Origin: Rhizobium leguminosarum
GTDB taxonomy: Bacteria; Pseudomonadota; Alphaproteobacteria; Rhizobiales; Rhizobiaceae
NCBI RefSeq assembly: GCF_004123835.1
Contig: NZ_MZMU01000015.1
Span: 62,001 to 126,000 of the forward strand
Direction: 5' to 3'
Length of the DNA: 64,000 bases
Of this stretch, positions 33,413 to 45,149 are shown in pieces; the first letter of the stretch is position 1, and each line of letters opens with the position of its first letter. Made by a program: the position numbers and the translations under genes. The notes below the pieces were generated by a model that had not been told where the DNA came from, ran no database searches, and worked only from the letters and a program-made list of their open reading frames with translations.

Positions 33413-34279
33413 ATGGCTCAGCCAAGCGTAGCGCGTGAACCGTCCATGGAAGAAATTCTGGCCTCCATCCGCCAGATCATCGAAAGCAATGAGCCCGGCG
33501 CCGGCAAGGCGATTTCCACATCCCTGCCGCCGGTCTACGGCGCCGACGAGGATGAGAACGGCTCCGAGATCCATCTGACGGTGGATGACACCTATGCCAG
33601 CGTGGAATTCCCCGAACCGGCCATGCGCTCCTCCGATCCGCGTTTCGTTGCCGCCAATTCGGCCGGCACCGCGCCCGAAGCAGAAGTGCCGGCCCGCGCC
33701 CTGTCGCTTGCCGATGTCGCCGCCCGCGTGCGCGCCGCTTCCGAGCGCAGCGCCGTGCAGGCCGGTCAGGCGCTGCGTGAAATTCCGAGCGGCTTCCGCC
33801 AGCCCGAACCGCAGCCGGCCGTGATGCCGGAGCCGCGCGCCGCGGCACCGCAGCCGGAACCGGCACAGCCTGTTTTCCCGGATGCCGCAACGCCCAGCCA
33901 GCCTGTTGCGATCCAGCAGCCGGCCGAGCCGGTGTTTACGGCAACGCAAAAGGTTGCCGTCGCCGAGCCTGCGCCTGCCGTCGAAACAGCGCTGCCGGCC
34001 ATGGAACCTGCTCAGTCGTCGACCGAGCGTTTCCTGCCGAGCGTTATAGACGAGGTCCAGCCGACGCTGCTTTCGGAGGATGCCGGCCTGCAGATCAGCC
34101 GCTCCTTCGAGGAGCTCGCTGCCGCGATCGACGGTGCCGAGCGCCGCTCGCTGGACGAAATCGCGGAGGATATGCTGCGCCCGATGCTGCGCGAGTGGCT
34201 GGACGATAATCTTCCGACACTGGTCGAGCGATTGGTGCGCGAAGAAATCGAGCGCGTGGCGCGCGGCCCGCGCCGCTGA
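33413..34279 (+). CDS. PopZ-like polar organising protein (DUF2497)
   Basis: A 288-aa acidic protein with the three-part PopZ layout: an N-terminal conserved helix (EPSMEEILASIRQIIES, 8-24), a long Pro/Ala/Glu-rich disordered middle (about 90-210) and a C-terminal helical assembly domain (LDEIAEDMLRPMLREWLDDNLPTLVERLVREEIERV). In alphaproteobacteria this family forms polar condensates that anchor ParB-parS. It is longer than Caulobacter PopZ mainly in the disordered part. It sits immediately upstream of valS, as in related genomes. Confidence 0.85.
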   Translation: MAQPSVAREPSMEEILASIRQIIESNEPGAGKAISTSLPPVYGADEDENGSEIHLTVDDTYASVEFPEPAMRSSDPRFVAANSAGTAPEAEVPARALSLADVAARVRAASERSAVQAGQALREIPSGFRQPEPQPAVMPEPRAAAPQPEPAQPVFPDAATPSQPVAIQQPAEPVFTATQKVAVAEPAPAVETALPAMEPAQSSTERFLPSVIDEVQPTLLSEDAGLQISRSFEELAAAIDGAERRSLDEIAEDMLRPMLREWLDDNLPTLVERLVREEIERVARGPRR

Positions 34280-34298
34280 TCGGATTGCTTTTTCGTGG

Positions 34299-34331
34299 AA
34301 AAGCCGCTCCGGTCTCCGGGGCGGCTTTTTT
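34299..34331 (+). terminator. Terminator between the popZ-like gene and valS
   Basis: Stem AAAAGCCGC...GCGGCTTTTT around CCGG-type loop bases, followed by T-run, 20 bp past the stop codon. Confidence 0.85.
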
Positions 34332-34395
34332 ATTGACTTGCCCGTGACCATCCTATTTACAAACGCCACCCTCGAACCTCGAAATTGGTCAGAAA

Positions 34396-37239
<2,844 letters not shown>

Positions 37240-37270
37240 GTTTCACCGGCCCATTTTGGTAAGTTATTTC

Positions 37271-37303
37271 AAAGACGCGCCCCGCTGCGGGCGCGTCTTT
37301 TTT
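37271..37303 (+). terminator. Terminator of valS
   Basis: Twelve-base stem AAAGACGCGCCC/GGGCGCGTCTTT followed by TTT, 31 bp after the stop. Confidence 0.92.
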
Positions 37304-37641
37304 GTCGTTTTGGGCGCGCATGATTCGGACCTGAAAGCGGCCGGTTTCAGGCGCTGAACCTGTGGATTGTGGCTGTATGGGCAGCCAGTTGGCGAAAACT
37401 GCGACTGTTGTCGGATTGATACAGCTTCCGCAATGTTTGGAATGAAAACCCAAAAGCCCATCCGAAACCCGATAACTCTGGAATAAAATTTTATTAACCA
37501 GATTTTTTGACGTGTCCGTCAATTTCTTTACGTAAGTTAGCCGCTGCAATGCCTGGGAGCGCTGCCGTGGGGCGCGTTGCCATGTCGAGCAAACACTTAC
37601 TAGAGTGGCGTGACATCAATTGCTGGAGTGGGGGAGACACA

Positions 37642-38910
37642 ATGGCATCGCGTAGGTTTTCCAAGGGCGTAACGTCGCTCGTTCTTTTTTCGTCGCTTGC
37701 ATCGCCGTCCTTCGCCGGTGGTCTGGAGCGCGGCGGATACAATATCGACCTTCTCTTCGACAATTCGAGGTTCGCCGTCCAGTCCGGCGCGACCTTTGTC
37801 ATGCCGCAGCGCAAGCTGAAGAACGTCAGGGACACCGATCCCACCGATGGTCTCGGCACGAACGGCATCGGCGGCGGTTCGACCACGGCGGATGATACGG
37901 AGGATTACTGGATCCCCTATCTCGGGGTGAAGGTCGGTTTCGGCGATGCCATCGACTGTATGGGCGATTTTTCGACACCCTTCGGCGCACATACCAACCC
38001 CGGCGCTGACTGGTTGGGCGTCAACGACAACATCGAAACCAAGATCAGCACCCGCAACTACGGCGCCACCTGCTCCTATCGTTTCGATATGGGGCCTGGC
38101 CAGCTCCGCCTGATCGGCGGCGGCTTCTATCAGACGGTCGAAGGTTTCAAGACACGCCTCGTCGCGCCGATCCCAGGGGCGGCCGCGCTGGTCTATGACG
38201 GCACCGGTCGTCTGGACCTTGCCGACCAGGCCATGGGATGGCGGGCGGGCATCGCCTACGAAATCGAGGAATATGCCTTCCGCGCCAGCCTAGTCTACAA
38301 CAGCAAGGTCAAATATGACAATCTTACCGGCACGGTCGACCTGACCGAGGTGCCGGCGAATCCCGCTAATCCCTACCTCGGCGTCGTTACGCCGGTCTAC
38401 GGTTCGGCCGAAGCGCCCGATTCTGTCGAATTGAAACTGCAGAGCGGCATTGCGCCCGATTGGCTTGCCTTCGGTTCCGTCAAGTGGACGAACTGGAGCG
38501 TGCTGCAGTCGATCGCCTTCTGCCCGAAGGCCAACAAGGGCGTCGTCGCCTGCGGCGCCGGCAGCCAACTCACCTCGCTCGATCTCTTCTACCGCGACGG
38601 TTGGACGATCAGCGGTGGCGTCGGCCACAAGTTCAACGAACAATGGGCCGGCGCCCTCAGCCTGACCTGGGATCGCGGCACGAGCCAGGGCTACGGCGCC
38701 CAGACCGACACATGGACGCTCGGCGCGGGTGTCTCCTATACGCCGGTGGAGAATGTCGAGTGGCGTCTGGCCGGCGCGCTCGGCATCATGACCGGCGGGG
38801 AATCCGGCACCTACGTCTATAATGGCCGGACCTACGGCAACGACGTCTCCTATTCCTTCGGCGACGATCTGGTGGCGGCTCTTTCCACCAGCGTAAAGGT
38901 GAAGTTCTGA
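37642..38910 (+). CDS. Outer-membrane porin, OmpP1/FadL family
   Basis: A 422-aa protein with a signal peptide (SLVLFSSLASPSFA) and a mature start GGLERGGYNIDLLFDNSRFAV, where FadL proteins carry their N-terminal hatch. Alternating aromatic/hydrophobic beta strands follow, ending in Phe (STSVKVKF), as in barrel proteins handled by the BAM machinery. Probably imports long-chain fatty acids or other hydrophobic compounds. The GGGGGAG site fixes the start at 37642; the reading frame continues open upstream to 37507 but without features. Confidence 0.9.
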   Translation: MASRRFSKGVTSLVLFSSLASPSFAGGLERGGYNIDLLFDNSRFAVQSGATFVMPQRKLKNVRDTDPTDGLGTNGIGGGSTTADDTEDYWIPYLGVKVGFGDAIDCMGDFSTPFGAHTNPGADWLGVNDNIETKISTRNYGATCSYRFDMGPGQLRLIGGGFYQTVEGFKTRLVAPIPGAAALVYDGTGRLDLADQAMGWRAGIAYEIEEYAFRASLVYNSKVKYDNLTGTVDLTEVPANPANPYLGVVTPVYGSAEAPDSVELKLQSGIAPDWLAFGSVKWTNWSVLQSIAFCPKANKGVVACGAGSQLTSLDLFYRDGWTISGGVGHKFNEQWAGALSLTWDRGTSQGYGAQTDTWTLGAGVSYTPVENVEWRLAGALGIMTGGESGTYVYNGRTYGNDVSYSFGDDLVAALSTSVKVKF

Positions 38911-39627
38911 TCTTGCAGCCCAAGTAGAAGTCTTAGAGCCCGGCAGTTTGCCGGGCTTTTCTTTGGGCGTCGCAAGACAAATCGACGTTCCAATTTGTGA
39001 CGATTCAGCAACACATTTTTACGACGTTTGGCGTATGGTGGTGGTGAGGCGAATTTGTCCATTTCCCGCCACAAAGAGGGCGCAGCGATATTTGCGGGCG
39101 AGGTGATGGCAGGCATACGGTGCGTGTAAATAGTAGTATGGGTCGATTTTTTTCCGGTAACATCAGGTCGTACGGCGCGATTGGCGACATTCGTTTGATT
39201 GCGGTCGTTTCGCTTTCCGAACAAGGCTGTTCCGGCCGCCAATCCGGTCTCGCGATGAAGTCGTCGATCCGTTCATTGTCGCTGTTTTCGACCCGCTCGG
39301 ATGAACAGCCCGGCTTTGCCGGAGCTGTCGATACCGGTTTCGTCACATTTGCTGTTTACGAATACGATAGAGGCGGGAAGGCGGATAACGCACCTGCCGA
39401 AAGAGTGCCACGGAGATTGCAGTCGGGCCATGCCGGGAGCCGGGTGGTTCTGAATGATGTGCTGAGAATACCGCCTTTGAGAAAAGGCCAGTGGGCTGGA
39501 TGCGACGCGGGCAAAGGAGCCATGGAGCTCGCCGCGGGATCGCTCGCCTCGAAGGAATACATCCGCGGGATGCACGGCATGAGCGCCGTTGCCGCCTGCC
39601 AGGGATGAACGAAAGAAATCGGTTGAA
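38911..39627. other. Long intergenic region upstream of exoR
   Basis: A terminator-like hairpin (38935-38962, AGCCCGGCA/TGCCGGGCT with T-run) ends the porin gene. The remaining ~660 bp hold the exoR promoter and leader. A 162-codon open frame (39120-39608) on the same strand lacks recognisable domains and a good ribosome site, so I do not call it a gene. No operator is identified. Confidence 0.6.
38935..38962 (+). terminator. Terminator of the FadL-like gene
   Basis: GAGCCCGGCA-GTT-TGCCGGGCTT with downstream TTTCTTT, 24 bp past the porin stop codon. Confidence 0.85.
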
Positions 39628-40431
39628 ATGGTGACGTCCGAGTTCAAACTGTTCAAATTCATGCTGATGGGCATGTCGATAGCCGTAGCGCTGGCGCTGT
39701 CCGGTCCATGCCGCGCATTCGACATCAAAGGTGGCGTCAGCAAGGAATCCGGACCCTTCGATCTCTTCAAGTTCGGCTTCAAGGCCTATAAGAACGGCCA
39801 GAAGGAAGAGGCGGTCGAAGCTTATAAATACGCCGCCGAAAAGGGGCACACCGGCTCGCGCTGGGCGCTCGCCAACATGTATGCCGATGGCGACGGTGTC
39901 ACGCAGGATGATTTCGAAGCCTTCAAGATCTACAGCGAGATCGCCCAGCAGGGCGTCGAACCCGGTTCGGAAGACACGGGCTTCTTCGTCAACGCGCTGC
40001 TCTCGCTCGCCAGTTACTACAGGCACGGCATTGCCGGCAGTCCGGTCAGGATCGACCTCAGCCAGGCGCGCCAGCTTTATTTTCAGGTGGCCTCCACCTT
40101 TGGCGTCCCCGAGGCGCAGTTCCAACTGGCGCAGATGATGCTGGCCGGCGAGGGCGGCAATGCCAGCCCGCAGCAGGCGAAGAAATGGCTGAACCAGGCC
40201 CGCAAGAGCGGCCATCCCGGCGCCATGGCGGTCTTCGGCAATATTCTGTTCGACGAAGGCCAGACGGCCCGCGGCCTGGCGCTGATGACGGCAGCGCTCG
40301 ACCGCTGCAAGCCCAAGGACTGCGGCTGGATGGAAGCGCTGCAGGAGCAGGCCTTCTCGGTTGCCAACGAGGCCGACCGCCGCACAGCGGTATCGCTGTC
40401 GCACACCATCGCGAGCGGTACCGACGACTAA
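39628..40431 (+). CDS. exoR: ExoR, periplasmic inhibitor of ExoS-ChvI signalling
   Basis: A 267-aa protein matching rhizobial ExoR in length and plan: a signal peptide (MLMGMSIAVALALSGPCRA), then Sel1-like repeats (AYKYAAEKGHTGSRWALANMYADGDGV, ARQLYFQVASTFGVPEAQFQLAQMMLAGEGG, AKKWLNQARKSGHPGAMAVFGNILFDEG). ExoR binds the sensor ExoS in the periplasm and keeps ExoS/ChvI off, so loss raises succinoglycan-type exopolysaccharide and alters motility. Start ATG at 39628 after GGTTGAA; no strong SD. Preceded by a long leader. Confidence 0.93.
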   Translation: MVTSEFKLFKFMLMGMSIAVALALSGPCRAFDIKGGVSKESGPFDLFKFGFKAYKNGQKEEAVEAYKYAAEKGHTGSRWALANMYADGDGVTQDDFEAFKIYSEIAQQGVEPGSEDTGFFVNALLSLASYYRHGIAGSPVRIDLSQARQLYFQVASTFGVPEAQFQLAQMMLAGEGGNASPQQAKKWLNQARKSGHPGAMAVFGNILFDEGQTARGLALMTAALDRCKPKDCGWMEALQEQAFSVANEADRRTAVSLSHTIASGTDD

Positions 40432-40475
40432 GCGCCCACATTTATTCGGAGGCGTGAAGCTGCAGGCGGAAAGCC

Positions 40476-41267
40476 TCAGCCCGCGAAATCGAAATAGGCG
40501 ATGACAGGCACGTGGTCGGACGGCTTTTCCCAGGCCCGCACATGTTTTTCGATCGCAGCCGACGTCATCCGGTCGGCAGCTTCCGGCGACAACAGCAGAT
40601 GGTCGATACGGATGCCGTTGTTCTTCGGCCAGGCGCCGGCCTGATAATCCCAGAAGGAATAGAACTGCGTCGCATCTGTCGTCGCGCGCACCGCATCCGT
40701 CAGGCCGAGATTTTCGAGCCTGCGGAACGCCTCCCGTGTCTGCGGCAGAAACAGTGCATCACTTTCCCAGACCTTGGGATCGAAGCAGTCGTGCGGTTCC
40801 GGGATGACATTGTAATCGCCGGCAAGAACCAGCATGTCTTCATAGGCCAACCGTTCGGCCGCGAACGTCCGCAGACGCTCCATCCAGGCGAGCTTGTAGG
40901 GATATTTCTCCGTTTCGACGGGATTGCCGTTCGGCAGGTAGATGCAGCAGACGCGCAGGATTCGCGTGTCGGACAGGGTGAACGCCGCTTCGAGGAAACG
41001 CGCCTGTTCGTCCAGCGGATCGCCGGGCAGGCCGCGGTTCACTTCGAAAGGTGAACTCTTGGAGAGGATCGCGACGCCATTGAAGCCCTTTTGGCCGTGC
41101 GTCTCGACATGATAGCCGAGCGCCTCGATCTCCAGCCGCGGAAACCCTTCATCGACAGTCTTGATCTCCTGCAGGCAGACGATATCCGGATCGGAATCCT
41201 TCAGCCATTGGGTGAGATTGTCGATGCGCGCCTTGACGCCGTTGATGTTCCAGGTCGCGATCTTCAT
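40476..41267 (-). CDS. xthA: Exodeoxyribonuclease III
   Basis: A 263-aa AP endonuclease/exonuclease III. The motifs MKIATWNINGVKARI, DIVCLQEIKT (metal-binding Glu), GDYNVIPEPHDCFDP, GIRIDHLLLSP and SDHVPVIAYFDF are intact, giving the full catalytic set (Asn, Glu, Asp, Asn, Asp, His). It acts in base excision repair. ATG at 41267 starts at the conserved N-terminus. The region just upstream holds a mosaic repeat. Confidence 0.96.
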   Translation of the reverse strand: MKIATWNINGVKARIDNLTQWLKDSDPDIVCLQEIKTVDEGFPRLEIEALGYHVETHGQKGFNGVAILSKSSPFEVNRGLPGDPLDEQARFLEAAFTLSDTRILRVCCIYLPNGNPVETEKYPYKLAWMERLRTFAAERLAYEDMLVLAGDYNVIPEPHDCFDPKVWESDALFLPQTREAFRRLENLGLTDAVRATTDATQFYSFWDYQAGAWPKNNGIRIDHLLLSPEAADRMTSAAIEKHVRAWEKPSDHVPVIAYFDFAG

Positions 41268-41288
41268 GGCTCTGTCCCGTTCCGTATA

Positions 41289-41398
41289 ATGCATGTCGCC
41301 CAGAAGTGTGCAGCGGGTCTGGGATAACGACAGGCATAAAATAAAGAGCTAAAGCGCGCCGCATGAATCAACTGCTATTTGACGCGCTTTAGCGCGCT
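41289..41398 (+). repeat. Rhizobial mosaic repeat, copy 1
   Basis: Two palindromic modules. The first, GCATGTCGCCCAGAAGTG...GATAACGACAGGC, forms a long imperfect hairpin. The second is built on AAAGCGCG...GACGCGCTTT. It shares order and sequence with copies at 58699-58806 and 63677-63780. It resembles the RIME-type intergenic mosaic elements described in Rhizobium; exact family naming is from memory. It follows the start side of xthA. Confidence 0.8.
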
Positions 41399-41493
41399 TC
41401 TTTTATCGCGGTCTTTCATCACCGGACAAGACGATAAACCGGCCGGAAGGAATTCTTCGGCCGGTTTGATGGGGAGTATGTGCGTTTAGACGT

Positions 41494-41826
41494 TCAGATC
41501 GAAAAACTGGTGCCGCAGCCGCAGCTTGCCACCGCGTTCGGGTTCTTGATCTGGAAGGATTGGCCAAGCAGATTGTCGACGAAGTCGATCTCCGAGCCTG
41601 CCATATAGACGAGGGAAAGGCTGTCGATCAGCACCTTGGCATCGTTCTTTTCGACGATGATGTCGTCGTCGTCAGCGCTGTCGGCAAGATCGAACTTGTA
41701 GGAAAAGCCCGAACAGCCGCCGCCTTCGACGGAAACGCGCAAGGCGCTCTTGCCGGCTTCGGCGCCGACGATCGCAGCGATACGCTTTGCCGCGGCATCT
41801 GAAAGGGTTACACTCGTATCCGTCAT
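41494..41826 (-). CDS. erpA: A-type iron-sulfur carrier (ErpA/IscA)
   Basis: A 110-aa A-type Fe-S carrier protein. The three ligand cysteines are Cys38 (GGGCSGF) and Cys102/Cys104 (SCGCGTSF). It delivers clusters to target proteins. The start MTDTSVTLS at 41826 is preferred to ATG seven codons upstream. It is divergent from dgt and stands beside it in the rhizobial order. It could be named SufA/IscA by other schemes. Confidence 0.9.
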   Translation of the reverse strand: MTDTSVTLSDAAAKRIAAIVGAEAGKSALRVSVEGGGCSGFSYKFDLADSADDDDIIVEKNDAKVLIDSLSLVYMAGSEIDFVDNLLGQSFQIKNPNAVASCGCGTSFSI

Positions 41827-42048
41827 GTTTCCTCCTGCCGGGGTCAAGATCCGGAGAGAATGGGTTTTGGCACTTGAATGTTCAAATGCCTGATATCAAA
41901 GAAACTTACCATGATATCTGCGAAAAGGCGATGATGCGCCGAAGCGGTTAAGAAAGCGCCTCTTTGCCGTTTCATCGGGCTATAGGTATGAAGAGCGTTA
42001 AGCGGCGTCAATGGGCAGATGCGGCAACATGCAGGATGACGGTGAAGA

Positions 42049-43266
42049 ATGACGATCGATACGCGTGCTTTGGGTTTCGGCAGCACTGAGAGGGCGGTCT
42101 ATGCGGCCGACCCCTGGACGACGCGCGGGCGGCTCTACCAGGAGGACGAAAGCCCGACGCGCTCCGATTTCCAGCGCGACCGCGACCGCATCGTCCACAC
42201 CACCGCCTTCCGCCGGCTGAAGCACAAGACCCAGGTCTTCATCGCCCAGGACGGCGATCATTACCGCACCCGGCTGACGCACACGATCGAGGTGGCGCAG
42301 ATCGCCCGCGCTCTTGCCCGCGCCCTGAAGCTCGACGAGGATCTGGCCGAGGGCGTGGCGCTTGTGCACGATTTCGGCCATACGCCGTTCGGTCATACCG
42401 GCGAGGACGCGTTGCACGAGGTGCTGCTGCCCTATGGCGGCTTCGACCACAATGCCCAATCGCTGCGCATCGTGACCAGGCTGGAGAGGCGTTATGCCGA
42501 ATTCGACGGCATCAACCTGACCTGGGAAAGCCTCGAAGGTCTCGTCAAGCACAATGGCCCGCTTCTGACGCCTGATGGAGTCGGCACCCGCGGTCCCGTT
42601 CCGCAGCCGATCCTCGATTATTGCGAGCTGCACGATCTCGAGCTTGCAACCTATGCCAGCCTTGAGGCCCAGGTCGCGGCGATCGCCGACGACATCGCCT
42701 ATAATACCCACGATATCGACGATGGCCTGCGCTCAGGCTACCTGACTTTCGACATGTTGGAGGAAATCCCGTTTCTTGCCGGGCTGATGGCCGAGGTGAG
42801 GGCGCGATATCCGCACCTGGAGCCGAGCCGTTTCACCCATGAGATCATGCGCCGCCAGATTACCCGCATGGTCGAGGACGTAATTGGCGTGGCACAGCAG
42901 CGCCTGTCGCTCCTGCGCCCTGAGAATGCGGCCGACATCCGCGCTGCCGACCGGGTTATTGCCACCTTTTCCGAGGGGATGGCCGAGACCGACAGGCAGA
43001 TCAAGGCCATGCTCTTCAAACGCATCTACCGCAATCCCGATATCATGCGCATCCGTGCCGGTGCCGCCCAGATCGTCACAGATCTCTTCGCCGCCTACAT
43101 GGCCAGTCCCAAGGAGATGCAGAGCCATTACTGGGTCGATCATATCGCAGGCCTGTCCGATGCGCCGAAGGCCCGCCATGTCGGCGATTATCTCGCCGGC
43201 ATGACCGACACCTATGCGATCAGCGCCCACAGGCGGTTGTTTGACCATACTCCGGATTTGCGATAG
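42049..43266 (+). CDS. dgt: Deoxyguanosinetriphosphate triphosphohydrolase-like protein
   Basis: A 405-aa HD-domain dNTP triphosphohydrolase of the short (type 2) Dgt group. The HD ligands are visible: TRLTHTIEVAQIA (His), VHDFGHTPFGHTGED (HD and second His). Also KTQVFIAQDGDHYRTR near the N-terminus. It hydrolyses dNTPs to nucleoside and triphosphate and controls dNTP pools. Precedes argS with 63 bp between. Confidence 0.93.
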   Translation: MTIDTRALGFGSTERAVYAADPWTTRGRLYQEDESPTRSDFQRDRDRIVHTTAFRRLKHKTQVFIAQDGDHYRTRLTHTIEVAQIARALARALKLDEDLAEGVALVHDFGHTPFGHTGEDALHEVLLPYGGFDHNAQSLRIVTRLERRYAEFDGINLTWESLEGLVKHNGPLLTPDGVGTRGPVPQPILDYCELHDLELATYASLEAQVAAIADDIAYNTHDIDDGLRSGYLTFDMLEEIPFLAGLMAEVRARYPHLEPSRFTHEIMRRQITRMVEDVIGVAQQRLSLLRPENAADIRAADRVIATFSEGMAETDRQIKAMLFKRIYRNPDIMRIRAGAAQIVTDLFAAYMASPKEMQSHYWVDHIAGLSDAPKARHVGDYLAGMTDTYAISAHRRLFDHTPDLR

Positions 43267-43329
43267 GCAGCGGTCGCCCACGCCGGGGGCCGATTTGCCT
43301 TTGGCACAGCCTATGCATGGAAGAGTGCG

Positions 43330-45087
43330 ATGAACCTTTTTACCGACTTCGAAGCCAGGATCAAAACCGCCCTTGAACAGATCGATCTGGTCAGGGAAAA
43401 GCGATCCGAGCTCGATTTCGGCCGCATCACCGTCGAGCCGCCGCGTGACGCGAGCCATGGCGATGTCGCGACCAATGCCGCAATGGTGCTGGCAAAACCG
43501 CTCGGAACCAACCCGCGCGCGCTGGCCGACGTCATCATCGCCAAGCTGAAGGAGGATGCCGACGTCGCCGATGTCTCGGTCGCCGGTCCCGGCTTCATCA
43601 ACATCCGTCTCGCCGTCGGCTACTGGCAGCGGCTGCTCGCCTCGATGATCGGCGCCGGCACCGATTACGGCCGCTCGACGCTCGGCGAGGGCAAGAAGGT
43701 CAACGTCGAATATGTCTCGGCCAATCCGACCGGCCCGATGCATGTCGGCCATTGCCGCGGCGCCGTTGTCGGCGACGCGCTTGCCAACCTGCTCGCTTTT
43801 GCCGGTTACGGCGTCGAGAAGGAATATTACATCAACGATGCCGGCTCGCAGATCGACGTGCTCGCCCGTTCCGTCTTCCTGCGCTATCGCGAAGCGCTCG
43901 GCGAAAAGATCGGCGAAATCCCCTCGGGTCTCTATCCCGGCGACTATCTCGTGCCTGTCGGCCAGTCGCTTGCCGCCGATTACGGCGTGCGGCTGCACAA
44001 CATGCCGGAAGACCAATGGATGCCGATCGTCAAGGATCGCACCATCGATGCGATGATGGTGATGATCCGTGAGGATCTGGCGGCGCTGAACGTCCATCAC
44101 GACGTCTTCTTCTCCGAACGCACCCTGCATGCCAATGTTGCAGCTGCGATCCGCACGGCGATCAACGACCTGACCTTCAAGGGCTATGTCTACAAGGGCA
44201 CGCTGCCGCCGCCGAAGGGCCAGCTTCCTGAGGACTGGGAAGATCGCGAACAGACATTGTTCCGCTCGACCGAGGTGGGCGACGATATCGACCGGCCGCT
44301 GATCAAGTCGGACGGTTCCTACACCTATTTCGCCGCCGACGTCGCTTACTTCAAGAACAAGTTCGACCGCGGTTTCGACGAGATGATCTATGTGCTCGGC
44401 GCCGACCACGGCGGCTACGTCAAGCGCCTGGAAGCGGTTGCACGCGGTGTTTCGGATGGTAAGGCGAAGCTGACGGTGCTGCTCTGCCAGCTCGTCAAGC
44501 TCTATCGCAACGGCGAGCCGGTGAAGATGTCGAAACGCTCGGGCGATTTCGTCACGCTTCGGGACGTCGTCGAAGAAGTCGGCCGTGATTCGGTCCGGTT
44601 TATGATGCTTTACCGCAAGAATTCCGAGCCGCTCGACTTCGATTTCGCCAAAGTGACGGAACAGTCGAAAGATAATCCTGTTTTTTATGTGCAGTATGCG
44701 CATGCTCGCTGCATGTCGGTCTTTCGGCAGGCGAGGGAGGCTTTTCCCGACCTCGACGTCTCCCACGAGAAACTGGCGAAAACCGTTGCAGGCATTGGCG
44801 ATCCGGCCGAATTGCAGCTTGTCGCCAAGCTTGCTGAATTCCCGCGTATCGTCGAGGCGGCGGCCCAGTCGCAGGAGCCGCATCGTATCGCTTTTTACCT
44901 CTACGACCTCGCCAGTTCGTTCCACGCGCACTGGAACAAAGGTAAAGATCAGCCGGAATTACGATTTGTTAATGATAAAAACCGAGAATCAAGTATTGCC
45001 AGACTTGGGCTGGTGTACGCCGTCGCGTCGGTTTTGAAGTCGGGACTTGCCATTACAGGCACTGCCGCACCGGACGAAATGCGATAA
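43330..45087 (+). CDS. argS: Arginyl-tRNA synthetase
   Basis: A 585-aa class I synthetase. The HIGH-type motif is ANPTGPMHVGHCRGAV (about 131-146) and the KMSKS region is VKMSKRSGDFVTLRDV (about 398-413). An N-terminal Add1 domain and C-terminal DALR anticodon-binding domain (PVFYVQYAHARCMSVFRQ) are in place. Full length; the start has a moderate ribosome site (AAGAG). Followed at 62 bp by the SPOR protein gene. Confidence 0.97.
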   Translation: MNLFTDFEARIKTALEQIDLVREKRSELDFGRITVEPPRDASHGDVATNAAMVLAKPLGTNPRALADVIIAKLKEDADVADVSVAGPGFINIRLAVGYWQRLLASMIGAGTDYGRSTLGEGKKVNVEYVSANPTGPMHVGHCRGAVVGDALANLLAFAGYGVEKEYYINDAGSQIDVLARSVFLRYREALGEKIGEIPSGLYPGDYLVPVGQSLAADYGVRLHNMPEDQWMPIVKDRTIDAMMVMIREDLAALNVHHDVFFSERTLHANVAAAIRTAINDLTFKGYVYKGTLPPPKGQLPEDWEDREQTLFRSTEVGDDIDRPLIKSDGSYTYFAADVAYFKNKFDRGFDEMIYVLGADHGGYVKRLEAVARGVSDGKAKLTVLLCQLVKLYRNGEPVKMSKRSGDFVTLRDVVEEVGRDSVRFMMLYRKNSEPLDFDFAKVTEQSKDNPVFYVQYAHARCMSVFRQAREAFPDLDVSHEKLAKTVAGIGDPAELQLVAKLAEFPRIVEAAAQSQEPHRIAFYLYDLASSFHAHWNKGKDQPELRFVNDKNRESSIARLGLVYAVASVLKSGLAITGTAAPDEMR

Positions 45088-45149
45088 CGTCACCATTTCC
45101 CCACAATGCGCTGGCATTTGAGCGTTGGCGTTTGCGAGTGGGAATAGGC

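Noticed and set aside
39120..39608. 162-codon open frame upstream of exoR
   Set aside because: No ribosome site, no recognised domain and poor protein-like composition; treated as leader DNA.
42733..44931. 732-codon minus-strand open frame across argS and dgt
   Set aside because: Antisense to two genes with full sets of catalytic motifs.
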